NCBI GenBank assembly: GCA_002284915.1
Contig: CP015606.1
Coordinates: 372,001-436,000 of the forward strand
Reading direction: 5' to 3'
Length of the DNA stretch: 64,000 nt
Origin: Actinobacteria bacterium IMCC26077
GTDB taxonomy: Bacteria; Actinomycetota; Actinomycetes; Nanopelagicales; Nanopelagicaceae
Shown: piece after piece, positions 41,633 through 50,681 of the stretch
How the letters are laid out: the number at the start of each line of letters is the position of its first letter
How positions within the stretch are numbered: position 1 is the stretch's first letter
The notes under the pieces: generated by a model
The model's database searches: none
What the model was told of the DNA's origin: nothing
Seen by the model: only the letters and a program-made list of their open reading frames with translations
Program-made: the position numbers and the translations under genes

Positions 41633-42898
41633 TTAGAAGTAAGTTTCGATGATGTCGATGATGGTGTAATCCTTATCGACCACGACCATGTTTCGCCACT
41701 TGTCGAAAGTGGTGCAGGGATGCGCGATACCGAAAGAAATCAGATCACCTGGCGCCACACTCGTGCCTTCAGCAAGATTCAAATAAAGGTGCTGGTCATT
41801 CATGGTGTGGGTACTCATCCCCGTGGCTGGCTCGAAACCGCTCTGCCCTTTCCGGCGAATGAGCTTGGGCACTGGCATCGAAACATCGAAAGAGGCATCA
41901 CGTTTGCCCAACCCAACAATGGCTCGGGTCGGCTCCGGAATCGAGAGCACCTCGCCCCAGAGGTCGATTGCTGAATGAAAATGGGGTAGATCAACCGATG
42001 GGTCTTTGACCCGAGCATCGGGGGAGCCAAAGCCATCATCGTGAGTGAGATAGCAACCAGAACGAAGGACTTTGCGCACCGGCTTGCTCAAAGTAACAGG
42101 CGCGAATTTGGCAATGACGCGATCAAAGTAATTACTTCCTCCGGCAGTGAGCACAATCTCCGGCGTCTTAGCGAAAGAACCTTGTGCATCAATCGCATGG
42201 AGCGTATCGATGATTAAATCAAGAAATGCATCGACGCCATCGAGAACTGTCTTCCCTTCCGGAGGAAGCGCAACTCCTTCAAAGCCTGAGATGCCACGCA
42301 ATACAAGATGATCAGATGCCGCAACAGCTTTCGCAACATCGAGCGCAGTCTCTTTGGAACGCGCACCAGCGCGCCCACCTTTGATGCCCATCTCTATCAA
42401 CACAGTAAGAGGCCGACTTGGCTTGAGCGGAGCAAGCACATCATTAAGCAATTGCACGCCCGCAATGGAATCGACGTACATGAGTAGATCGAAGTTCTTA
42501 TCACGATTGAGCGTCTTGGAAATCCATTTGATGATCGTCGGGTTAACAACTTCGTTGGTGAGAATCACGCGTGGCACGCCCATCGAATAGAAGGTGCGCA
42601 TTTGCCAATTGCTCGTCGCGCTGATTCCCCACACCCCATCGACCAATTGCATATCAACGAGAGATGGTGACATATTTGTCTTGCCATGTGGTGCGATATC
42701 AAAACCATGGCGCTTGCAGAAGGCCATCATCTCGCGACTGTTGTACTCCATCTCATCCTGCGTGAGCACCGCGATTGGATAATCAATTGCATCCGAAAAG
42801 ATCGACTTACCTTTTGACTTACCCCAACGATGCGTTGGCGCAAAACCCTTCGGACGAAATCCGCGGCTAATTGATGGTCTTTTTCGGATGATTCTCAT
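41633..42898 (-). CDS. D-serine dehydratase/D-threonine aldolase-like PLP enzyme (fold type III)
   Basis: The 421-residue protein has the alanine-racemase N-terminal barrel with the cofactor Lys in IAPHGKTNMSP, RGISGFEGVAL, and a C-terminal beta domain ending in the HPCTTFDKWR motif whose His and Cys bind the metal in DSD1/D-threonine aldolase-type enzymes. It should deaminate or cleave a D-3-hydroxy amino acid. The start overlaps the D-aminoacylase stop (ATGA). Release of a D-amino acid by the upstream enzyme and its deamination here form a logical pair. Confidence 0.85.
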   Translation of the reverse strand: MRIIRKRPSISRGFRPKGFAPTHRWGKSKGKSIFSDAIDYPIAVLTQDEMEYNSREMMAFCKRHGFDIAPHGKTNMSPSLVDMQLVDGVWGISATSNWQMRTFYSMGVPRVILTNEVVNPTIIKWISKTLNRDKNFDLLMYVDSIAGVQLLNDVLAPLKPSRPLTVLIEMGIKGGRAGARSKETALDVAKAVAASDHLVLRGISGFEGVALPPEGKTVLDGVDAFLDLIIDTLHAIDAQGSFAKTPEIVLTAGGSNYFDRVIAKFAPVTLSKPVRKVLRSGCYLTHDDGFGSPDARVKDPSVDLPHFHSAIDLWGEVLSIPEPTRAIVGLGKRDASFDVSMPVPKLIRRKGQSGFEPATGMSTHTMNDQHLYLNLAEGTSVAPGDLISFGIAHPCTTFDKWRNMVVVDKDYTIIDIIETYF

Positions 42899-44514
42899 AG
42901 CGCTGAAAGTACCTTTCCGGCTCGGACTTCGCTCTGAACGCCACCAGCAACGGCAACCTGACCATTGACGATGACGTAATCGATGCCAATCGGTGGCTGC
43001 CCTGGCTCGGTAAATGTTGCTTGATCGCGCACTGTTGCCGGATCGAAAGCGACGATATCGGCGGCCTTACCCACAGCGAGCACGCCACGATCGTGGATTC
43101 CCATATGCGCAGCGACCTTCCCACTCATCTTGTAGATGATCTCCTCTAACGGTAAATCGTGCTTCTGGCGACCAATGAACCCCAGCGCACGAACGGCAGC
43201 GCCATAGGAACGCGGATGTGGCAGCGCTTTACTCTGCTTAAAGGCAATCGCCGAGCCATCAGAGCAGATCATCGAGTGCGGTGAACGAATGAAGGTGCGC
43301 ATATCTTCTTCTGTGCGATAGAAGAGCACCACCATCACGCGATTTCCACCCAGGCGACAGAGTTCAAGGACAAGATGTTCTGGCGTGAGATTGCGTTCGC
43401 GCGCAGCTGCATCGATGCGCTGACCAGCTTTAGTATCAAGCAGACCTTCAGTGGCAGAGAGCATCACTCGATCCCATTGCCAGGGAATCTCAAGCGCACC
43501 CCATCCCTTAGCAAGATCTCGCTCAGCGCGCGCAGAAGTTTCTGGATCTGCCAATCGCGTAGCCATAGCATCGACGCCATCTGCTTGCACCCACGCTGGT
43601 AGATATTGGGTGAGTGCGCTACTTGATGCATCGTATGGATAGACATCAAAACAGGCATCGACGCCATCTTTAACCGCAGCAGCAAAAATGTCGGTCCACT
43701 TTCCCGCCATACCCCATCGATGTGGTTGATTAATCGCAGCATGGGAATATTGCACACGTACACCAGAGCGGCGACCTACCTCTAGCGCTTCATTAACAAC
43801 GCCAAAGAAATCATCATCACCCAAGATGTCGTAATCGCGGGCATGCGATGCATAGACGCGGTTATGTTTCTTCAAGACTTTCCCAAGCGCAACAAGTTCA
43901 TCGATATCGGCATAACGCGATGGCACATAAGTCAATCCCGTCGACATGCCAAATGCGCCTTGCGCTAATTCGCGCTCTAAAAGCTCTGCCATCCTCGCAA
44001 GGTCAGCGCCCTTGGCGCCACCTTCTTTCAACCCCATCGCAGCAATCCGCAGATTCCCATGGCCCACCAAAGGCGCATTATTTTGGGCTATTCCGCGCGT
44101 TTCCAGAGTCGCCCGATATTCGTTGAGATCGTTCCACGAGATATCACTCTCCTGATACCCACCACCTGTGAAATCCATTCCCTGTAAGTGTGCAGTGTGC
44201 TCTGCAATTCGCTCTCGATTGATCGGCACCGGACCAAAGGCACAGTTGCCCGAGACGTCAGTAGTGACACCTTGAAAGAGTTTTGATTCGCATCGCCCAT
44301 CAAGAGCCATCGATAAATCTGAGTGGGTGTGAATATCAATAAAGCCTGCCGATATTGCCGGCGCAACAATCTCTTTTGTGCCAGTTATTTTTTCTTTACC
44401 AACATAAGAAATCGTATCTCCGGTGACGCCAACATACCCTTCAAAAGGTTTCGCGCCGGTGCCATCGTAAATCAGCCCGGATAGAACGAGATTATAACTT
44501 TCTGTATCGCTCAC
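42895..44514 (-). CDS. N-acyl-D-amino-acid deacylase (D-aminoacylase)
   Basis: The 539-residue amidohydrolase has IDIHTHSDLSM, the metal-binding Cys in GNCAFGPVP, His in ASHARDYD, His in VQYSHAAINQ and the catalytic Asp in MICSDGSAI. These are the ligands of D-aminoacylase. The C-terminal part (VLAVGKAADIVAFDPATV) completes the small beta domain. It hydrolyses N-acyl-D-amino acids or related amides in the cytoplasm. It overlaps both neighbours by four bases, placing it in the middle of a coupled operon. Confidence 0.9.
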   Translation of the reverse strand: MSDTESYNLVLSGLIYDGTGAKPFEGYVGVTGDTISYVGKEKITGTKEIVAPAISAGFIDIHTHSDLSMALDGRCESKLFQGVTTDVSGNCAFGPVPINRERIAEHTAHLQGMDFTGGGYQESDISWNDLNEYRATLETRGIAQNNAPLVGHGNLRIAAMGLKEGGAKGADLARMAELLERELAQGAFGMSTGLTYVPSRYADIDELVALGKVLKKHNRVYASHARDYDILGDDDFFGVVNEALEVGRRSGVRVQYSHAAINQPHRWGMAGKWTDIFAAAVKDGVDACFDVYPYDASSSALTQYLPAWVQADGVDAMATRLADPETSARAERDLAKGWGALEIPWQWDRVMLSATEGLLDTKAGQRIDAAARERNLTPEHLVLELCRLGGNRVMVVLFYRTEEDMRTFIRSPHSMICSDGSAIAFKQSKALPHPRSYGAAVRALGFIGRQKHDLPLEEIIYKMSGKVAAHMGIHDRGVLAVGKAADIVAFDPATVRDQATFTEPGQPPIGIDYVIVNGQVAVAGGVQSEVRAGKVLSAL

Positions 44515-45287
44515 TTCATCATCCAGCCACCATCAACGGTGATGGTCTGCCCAGTGATGAAACTTGATTGATCACTAGCGAGGAAAACAAATGTTCCGGC
44601 GAGATCTTTTGCAAAGCCACGCATTTGCAACGCTTGCTTCGCGTACACCGCTTCTTTTACTGCCTCAGGATCTGGGTCAAACTCAATCTCCCACTCAGTG
44701 CGAATCGCACCTGGTGCAACGCAATTTGCGCGCACACCATCGGGGCCAAGCTCGCGAGCGAGTGCGCGAGTTAATCCGATGACCGCCATCTTCGATGTCA
44801 CATAGAGCGCGTTGGTGTTATTTCCGTTATGGGCAAGTATCGAAGATACGGTGATAATCGACCCTTGAGTATCAATGAGATCGTGCTTTGCCTCTTTTGC
44901 CATCAACCAGGTCGAGCGAACGTTGACGTTATTAATCAGATCCCAATCGGCAACAGAGTATTGCTCAAATGGAGATCGCCAATTCGCAGCGGCATTGGCA
45001 ACAATGGTGCTAATTGGCCCAAGCGCCTCGCGTGCCTTTCGAACAATCGCGCCCGGATCTTCGGCGCTTGCTAAATCACCAGCAATCGCAACCGCGTTCA
45101 CGCCGGTAGCGCTCAACTCGTCAGCGAGATCACGAGCCAACTTCTCCATTTCAGGAGTACGCGCATATGCGAGTGCAACATCAGCGCCTTCAGCAGCGAA
45201 AGCGCGCGCAACAGCAGCGCCAATCCCACGCGAAGCCCCAGTAATTACCGCTTTCTTACCGACTAGGCGCTTACCCTGCGATGTCAT
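44511..45287 (-). CDS. SDR family oxidoreductase
   Basis: A 258-residue SDR with ITGASRGIGAAVARA, catalytic Ser in TVSSILAH and Tyr/Lys in YVTSKMAV, ending in TVDGGWMMK. The usual NNAG motif is replaced by VANAAANW, a mild deviation seen in other SDRs. It lies ten bases behind the alcohol dehydrogenase gene and overlaps the D-aminoacylase. The substrate is unknown. Confidence 0.86.
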   Translation of the reverse strand: MTSQGKRLVGKKAVITGASRGIGAAVARAFAAEGADVALAYARTPEMEKLARDLADELSATGVNAVAIAGDLASAEDPGAIVRKAREALGPISTIVANAAANWRSPFEQYSVADWDLINNVNVRSTWLMAKEAKHDLIDTQGSIITVSSILAHNGNNTNALYVTSKMAVIGLTRALARELGPDGVRANCVAPGAIRTEWEIEFDPDPEAVKEAVYAKQALQMRGFAKDLAGTFVFLASDQSSFITGQTITVDGGWMMK

Positions 45288-45297
45288 AACGAGGAGT

Positions 45298-46407
45298 CTA
45301 GAACTTGATCAGACCGCGACCTGCGCCACCTTTAGCGAGCACCTCGAATGCCTTAGTCGCCTCATCGAGTGAGTATGTCGCCGTAAGAAGTGAATCCAGG
45401 TCAAGCTTGCCAGCCATATAGAGCTCAATAAGCATTGGGAACTCAGTCGCAGGATTGGCAGAGCCATATTTACTGCCACGCATCCCGCGCTCACCGCGGA
45501 GCACATGGAAGATCGGATCAATGGTCATCTTGTCACCGTTACCAGGGGCACCAAGGACGATCAACGTGCCACCAGGACCGAGAATATTTAGACCATTGAG
45601 GAATGCCGGCACGCTTCCGACTGCGCCAATCGCATGATCAACACCATGCGGCACAATCTTGAAGACTTCCTTCTCGACATCGACTTTCTTTGGATTGATT
45701 GTATGCGTCGCACCAAGTTTAACTGCCATCTCGAGTGCAGCATCGCTGGTATCAATCGCGATAATTGGATTAGCGCCAACAACGCGTGCACCTTGAATTG
45801 AATTCAAACCAACGCCACCGCAACCAACAACAGCGACGCTATCACCAGGACGAGCAGCTGCTGCATTTGTCACTGCGCCAAAACCAGTTGTCACTGAGCA
45901 ACCAATGAGCGCAGCTTTCTCAAGCGGCATATCTTTTCTGATCTTGATCGCCGATGTTGCTGGCACCACAACATAGGGCGCATAGGTAGCTGGGCCGTAG
46001 TGGAGGACTGGCTTGCCACTTTCGACATCGGTAAAGCGACCGGTGTTATCAAAACCAATGGCGCCAAAGGGTGATGGGCCATAGCAATATGCGGGCTTGC
46101 CGCGAAGACATTGCGCACAAGTTCCGCAGTTAAGTAACCAAGAGATGATCACATGATCGCCAGGAACGAGTGTGGTCACGGCCGAACCGACCGACTCAAC
46201 AACGCCGGCACCTTCATCACCAAGGATCATCGGCATCGGAGTCTCATGCGATCCGTCGTATGCATGTAAACAGGAGTGACAGACACCAGATGCCGCCATC
46301 TTCACGCGCACCTCATGCGGCGCAGGATCGGCGACCTCGACCTTCTTCATCGGCATTGGAGTATTCGCTGCGACGAGAACGGGTACTTCCATAACAAGGC
46401 TGGCCAT
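45298..46407 (-). CDS. Zinc-dependent alcohol dehydrogenase
   Basis: The 369-residue MDR enzyme has the catalytic zinc Cys in SGVCHSCLHAYDG, GDEGAGVVESVG, the four structural-zinc Cys in NCGTCAQCLRGKPAYC, and the Rossmann motif VVGCGGVGLNSIQGA. The class III-type arrangement suggests oxidation of a primary alcohol or a glutathione/mycothiol-type adduct. AGGAG lies upstream of the ATG and TATATA some twenty bases upstream. It is the first gene of a four-gene minus-strand operon. Confidence 0.9.
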   Translation of the reverse strand: MASLVMEVPVLVAANTPMPMKKVEVADPAPHEVRVKMAASGVCHSCLHAYDGSHETPMPMILGDEGAGVVESVGSAVTTLVPGDHVIISWLLNCGTCAQCLRGKPAYCYGPSPFGAIGFDNTGRFTDVESGKPVLHYGPATYAPYVVVPATSAIKIRKDMPLEKAALIGCSVTTGFGAVTNAAAARPGDSVAVVGCGGVGLNSIQGARVVGANPIIAIDTSDAALEMAVKLGATHTINPKKVDVEKEVFKIVPHGVDHAIGAVGSVPAFLNGLNILGPGGTLIVLGAPGNGDKMTIDPIFHVLRGERGMRGSKYGSANPATEFPMLIELYMAGKLDLDSLLTATYSLDEATKAFEVLAKGGAGRGLIKF

Positions 46408-46479
46408 CTGCGCTCCTTATATATATGCGTGGTTTCTAGAGATGAGCCTATTCGGCAGCGGCTCGATAGGGTAGAAGCT

Positions 46480-47376
46480 ATGGCGATTTGGGTCTGTGGT
46501 GAAGCGCTCATCGACAAGATCTCATCCGGTGGTCAGGTGCGCGAAATCCCCGGTGGCGGCCCAGCAAATACCGCACACGCCCTTGCGCGTTTGGCAATAA
46601 AGAACGAATTTATCGGCGGGCTCTCCAACGATTCCTACGGGCAGATGATGCGTGAGCAATTCGTCGCAGCGGGAGTTGGGCTGCGCTTTACGCCCACACA
46701 TGAACTACCCACCTGTACCGCGAATGTCACGATCGCAGCAGATGGCGGCGCAAGTTATCGATTCCTCATCGATGGCACCGCAACATTTGCTTACGACGAG
46801 AAGAACCTTCCCGATTTCGCAGGCGAAGAAGTTGATGCGATCTATTTCGGCACCTTAGCAACTATCGTCGAACCGGGAGCGAGCGTGCTCTTCGAATGGA
46901 TGAAGCGCGCTGTAGGTAAAGTTCCCATTATCTTCGATCCGAATATTCGACCGAGTGTCTTAGGTGATCGTGAGCAATACCAAGCTGCAGTCGCGCGCTT
47001 CTTGCAGATCTCTGATGTTGTCAAAGCAAGTACCGATGACATCGGCTGGCTCTACCCAGAGATGAATGAGTTTGAGGTAGCAAAGAGTTGGTTAGCGCAT
47101 GGGGTGAAGTTGGTCGTCATCACTCGTGGCGAAGCAGGGTTGGTGGGAATAACAAACGAACATATGGTCGAAGTGCCCGGGGTGAAAGTCGATGTCGTCG
47201 ATACCGTTGGCGCTGGCGACACGGTCGGTGCGATTCTTGCTGAGGGAATCCGCACCCATGGATTAGAGCGCGCACTAAGCGCTGAGCTCTCTCATATACT
47301 TCATCGCGCAGTACAAGCATCCGCAATCACCTGCTCTAGACAAGGTGCCCAACCACCATATAGGAATGAGTTATGA
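46480..47376 (+). CDS. PfkB family carbohydrate kinase
   Basis: The frame is open far upstream, but that part overlaps the divergent alcohol dehydrogenase. ATG 46480 begins the family N terminus (MAIWVCGEALIDKIS), giving 298 residues. GGGPANTAHALARL and the catalytic DTVGAGDTVGA motif are present. It phosphorylates a sugar or 2-keto-3-deoxy acid with ATP; fructokinase or KDG kinase are the closest types. The stop overlaps the next start (ATGA). Confidence 0.88.
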   Translation: MAIWVCGEALIDKISSGGQVREIPGGGPANTAHALARLAIKNEFIGGLSNDSYGQMMREQFVAAGVGLRFTPTHELPTCTANVTIAADGGASYRFLIDGTATFAYDEKNLPDFAGEEVDAIYFGTLATIVEPGASVLFEWMKRAVGKVPIIFDPNIRPSVLGDREQYQAAVARFLQISDVVKASTDDIGWLYPEMNEFEVAKSWLAHGVKLVVITRGEAGLVGITNEHMVEVPGVKVDVVDTVGAGDTVGAILAEGIRTHGLERALSAELSHILHRAVQASAITCSRQGAQPPYRNEL

Positions 47377-48152
47377 AACAGATCATCGAAGGTGACCAGA
47401 TCCGAGTTGAGATCGACCTAGAACATGGCGCGCGACTCTCATCCGTGCAGTGGGGCGGATACGAATTCTCGGTGCAGAAGCGAGAGAACATCCTCTGGTG
47501 GGGTTGGTATCCGATGATCCCATGGGCCGGGCGAGTGCTCCATGGAAAGTTTCGTCATAAAGATGGGCGAGTAGAGCAATTACCTACCAATGTAATTCCA
47601 CCCCATGCAATTCATGGTTTGGGTTTTCAGATTCCGTGGCAAGACTGTGGCAATGGCGTCAGCCGCGTGGATTTCCCCGCCCCATATAACGGCGCGAGCG
47701 CGGAACTTCGCGTTTCAGTGTCGGGCAATGTGCTCAATTATGAATTGGAGTATTTCGCAGGCGATTGCGATCTTCCTGGATGGGCCGGTATTCACACATG
47801 GTTCCCGCGGGAAATCGGCGGCGGCGCTGAGAAAGCCAAAGTGATCTTCGATGCCGAGAAGATGCTCAAAGTAGATGAGACCTTGATGCCTAATGGTGAA
47901 TTCATCTCACCAATCACACCGCAACCATGGGATGACGTCTTCCATACACCGATTGGAACTCCAACGACGTTATGGCGCGGTGGCGCGAAACTCGAAGTCA
48001 CTTCACCAACGCCATGGTGGGTCGTCTATACCCTCGATAGCGAAGGGGTCTGTATCGAGCCGCAGACTGCGCCACCAAATGCGCAGAATCTTGGCTACGA
48101 CTTAAGTAAATCCAATCTTCTTCAAGCGCAATTCACCTTCTCGAAGGCATAA
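47373..48152 (+). CDS. Aldose 1-epimerase family protein
   Basis: The 259-residue beta-sandwich protein has HAIHGLGFQIPW with a catalytic His, GIHTWFPRE with the second His position, and the general-base Glu in CIEPQTAPPNA near the C terminus. It interconverts alpha and beta anomers of an aldose so that the kinase or a dehydrogenase gets the right form. It is coupled to the kinase gene. Confidence 0.88.
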   Translation: MKQIIEGDQIRVEIDLEHGARLSSVQWGGYEFSVQKRENILWWGWYPMIPWAGRVLHGKFRHKDGRVEQLPTNVIPPHAIHGLGFQIPWQDCGNGVSRVDFPAPYNGASAELRVSVSGNVLNYELEYFAGDCDLPGWAGIHTWFPREIGGGAEKAKVIFDAEKMLKVDETLMPNGEFISPITPQPWDDVFHTPIGTPTTLWRGGAKLEVTSPTPWWVVYTLDSEGVCIEPQTAPPNAQNLGYDLSKSNLLQAQFTFSKA

Positions 48153-48160
48153 GTAAAAGA

Positions 48161-48652
48161 ATGACCAAGCGCGAGACATCAGGGGGCTTTAGTAGCGCCA
48201 GCTTGCTCGCTGAAGAAGCCGAATTGATTCTTCCCAAACTCGACATTGCCGATGCGGTGGCGCTCGGTGAGATTGCGGTACGACTTGCTCGCGCGAAGAA
48301 TTTACCGGTTGCCATCGAGGTGCGAATCGATGAGTGGAAGGTCTTTCATGTCTCGCTCCCTGGCGCTAAACCAGAGAATGATTGGTGGATCGATCGGAAA
48401 GCTCGAGTAGTTGCAAGCGATGGCCACTCCTCGATGTATGAGCGTGTTGCTGCTGAAGAAGAGGGCGTCGATGAGCTCTCTTGGTATGCGATGAATAACC
48501 TTCCTGAAGAGACGCACGCGCTCCATGGTGGCGGATATCCACTTCATGTTGTCGGCGAGGGTCATTGCGGCACGATCTTGGTCAGCGGCGTCCCACAAGT
48601 CGATGATCACAAGCTTGCCGTTGCGGCGGTACGAGAGTTCCTAGGAAAATAA
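48161..48652 (+). CDS. UPF0303/haem-degrading-domain family protein
   Basis: The 163-residue protein carries LPVAIEVRIDEWKVFHVSLP, the ENDWWIDRKARVV segment and GGGYPLHVVGEGHCGTILVSG. This order is that of the UPF0303 family (PF03928-like fold, also seen in HbpS and GlcG). Biochemical function is not settled. It follows the epimerase gene by eight bases in the same operon. Confidence 0.8.
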   Translation: MTKRETSGGFSSASLLAEEAELILPKLDIADAVALGEIAVRLARAKNLPVAIEVRIDEWKVFHVSLPGAKPENDWWIDRKARVVASDGHSSMYERVAAEEEGVDELSWYAMNNLPEETHALHGGGYPLHVVGEGHCGTILVSGVPQVDDHKLAVAAVREFLGK

Positions 48653-48659
48653 CTCCACC

Positions 48660-50012
48660 ATGATTGATCCAGATCACCTTTCGAAGTTGATGGCGCGCGA
48701 GCGCGAGCGCTTTCGCACGCTCCACCCGAAATCAGCTGCGCTCGCCGAGAAGGCGAAGGCCCATATGCCCGGTGGCGTGCCGATGTCGTGGATGGCGAAG
48801 TGGCCGGGTGGATTCCCGATATTCGTCGCTACCGCTAAGGGTTCGCGCTTTCGCGATGTCGATGGAAATGAGTATGTAGACCTCTGTTTAGGCGATACCG
48901 GTTCGATGACCGGACATTCACCCGATGCAACGATCGCGGCGATTCATAAGCAGATTGATCATGGCATCACGATGATGTTGCCGAGTGAAGATTCGTTGGT
49001 GGTCTCGGAAGAGCTAGCGCGACGTTTTGGGCTGCCGCTCTGGCAATTTACTGTTTCAGCAACAGATGCAAATCGCCACGTGATTCGTTATGCGCGGATG
49101 CTTACTGGTCGACCAAAGATAGTCGTAATTGATCGCTGTTATCACGGAAGCGTCGATGAGACCTTTGCGACATTAGATAGCAACCACCACACCGTTGCGC
49201 GCGAGGGGAATATTGGTGCGCCGGTTCCGCTTGATGTCACCACCACCGTTGTGGAGTTCAACGATTTAGGTGCGATGGAACGCGCGCTCAAGACCGGAGA
49301 TATCGCCGCTATTTTGTTAGAACCTGCGATGACAAATGTTGGCATCGTTTTGCCTGAACCGGGTTACCTTGACGAGCTACAGCGGTTGGCAAAACAGTAT
49401 GGCTCGTATTTGATTATCGATGAGACGCACACCATCTCCTATGGTCCAGGTGGCATGACCGGCGGACTCGGTTTGAAACCAGATTTCCTCACTATTGGTA
49501 AGGCAATCGGCGGCGGTATTCCCACGGGAACTTTTGGGATGACCCATCAAGTTGCAGCGCAAATAAAAGAGTTTGTAAAACTCGACCTTGTTGATACTGG
49601 CGGGATAGGTGGCACGCTCGCAGGTAACGCGCTCTCGCTTGCGGCGATGCGGGCAACGCTCACGGAAGTTTTAACCGAAGCGGCGTATGCGCGAATGATT
49701 CCGTTGGCAGATCGCTGGGCCGATGGCGTCGAAGATGTGATTCGAGAGTACGCGCTCTCGTGGCACGTTAATCGTTTGGGTGCGCGCGCGGAGTACACCT
49801 TCACACCACGGGCGCCGCGTACTGGGCGCGAGGCAGCTGATGCTGGAGATTTCGAATTAGAGCAATACCTCCACCTCTATTTACTCAATGAAGGTCTCTT
49901 GCTTACGCCATTTCATAATATGGCGCTGATCTCGCCGGCGACGACTGAGGCAGATGTCGATGCGCATACCCGAGCCTTTAGAAATATGTGTCGGGAGCTA
50001 GTTCAGAAATAG
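48660..50012 (+). CDS. Class III aminotransferase, glutamate-1-semialdehyde aminomutase-like
   Basis: The 450-residue PLP enzyme has PGGVPMSWMAKWPGGFP, DRCYHGSVDE, the cofactor Asp in IIDETHT and Lys in LTIGKAIGGG. The IGKAIGGGIPTG context differs from the enzyme at 16052 and from classical HemL. A transaminase acting on a catabolic amine or amino acid is likely. The gene is the last of the sugar kinase operon and ends 25 bases before the response-regulator gene. Confidence 0.84.
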   Translation: MIDPDHLSKLMARERERFRTLHPKSAALAEKAKAHMPGGVPMSWMAKWPGGFPIFVATAKGSRFRDVDGNEYVDLCLGDTGSMTGHSPDATIAAIHKQIDHGITMMLPSEDSLVVSEELARRFGLPLWQFTVSATDANRHVIRYARMLTGRPKIVVIDRCYHGSVDETFATLDSNHHTVAREGNIGAPVPLDVTTTVVEFNDLGAMERALKTGDIAAILLEPAMTNVGIVLPEPGYLDELQRLAKQYGSYLIIDETHTISYGPGGMTGGLGLKPDFLTIGKAIGGGIPTGTFGMTHQVAAQIKEFVKLDLVDTGGIGGTLAGNALSLAAMRATLTEVLTEAAYARMIPLADRWADGVEDVIREYALSWHVNRLGARAEYTFTPRAPRTGREAADAGDFELEQYLHLYLLNEGLLLTPFHNMALISPATTEADVDAHTRAFRNMCRELVQK

Positions 50013-50037
50013 CGGAATAACTGGCAGACTCACCGCT

Positions 50038-50679
50038 ATGAGGCCAGCGCGAATCCTGATTGTTGAGGATGACCCATTTATTAGGACAACGCTCGCTGCT
50101 GCGGTACGGGCGCAGAATTTCGATGTCGTCGGCGCTACTGGAGTGGCGCAAGAGGCGCTTCGGATTCAGGCACAGAGCCCTTTTGATATTGCGATGTTGG
50201 ATTTTGATTTGGGCCCGGGGCCAACGGGTATCGATGTTGCCCATGCGCTCCGCTCCCGGCAGGCGAATGTCGGCATCATCATCCTCTCGACCTTCCGCGA
50301 CCCGCGTCTGCTCACAACTAAGTTGCCACCGCTTCCTGCCGGTGCGCTCTATCTCTGTAAGCAAGATATCGATGATGTGAAGAAGATCATCGAACAGATT
50401 TATATTGTCAACGAAACTCGTTTTGGTCGTGTGGTGCGAAAGATATTCCCGAAGCGCGAGCCGATTCCACTCACAACGATGCAGATTGAGATTCTGGGGA
50501 TGGTTGCCCGTGGTTTGACTACTGCCGAGATTGCTCGGCAACGTGGCGTGAGCGAGAAAGCAGTCGAGAACACGATTGCGCGCATTTATACGCAGCTCCA
50601 ACTTCCGCGGGACTCCACGCAGAACCAACGAGTTCACCTCACTCGCGCGTACATGCGCTTGGCAGGAAAATCTAGGTAA
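50038..50679 (+). CDS. LuxR-type response regulator
   Basis: The 213-residue protein has a receiver domain (IVEDDPF acidic pair at about residues 7-9, phospho-acceptor Asp in AMLDFDLG, Thr in LSTFRD, Lys in YLCKQD). It also has a LuxR-type helix-turn-helix (LTTMQIEILGMVARGLTTAE, then IARQRGVSEKAVENTIARIY). It is followed after two bases by a membrane kinase gene and forms a two-component pair with it. Nearby same-strand surface genes are possible targets. Confidence 0.9.
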   Translation: MRPARILIVEDDPFIRTTLAAAVRAQNFDVVGATGVAQEALRIQAQSPFDIAMLDFDLGPGPTGIDVAHALRSRQANVGIIILSTFRDPRLLTTKLPPLPAGALYLCKQDIDDVKKIIEQIYIVNETRFGRVVRKIFPKREPIPLTTMQIEILGMVARGLTTAEIARQRGVSEKAVENTIARIYTQLQLPRDSTQNQRVHLTRAYMRLAGKSR

Positions 50680-50681
50680 CC

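Noticed and set aside
46276-46479. Upstream extension of the PfkB kinase gene
   Set aside because: It lies within the divergent alcohol dehydrogenase gene; the family N terminus starts at 46480.
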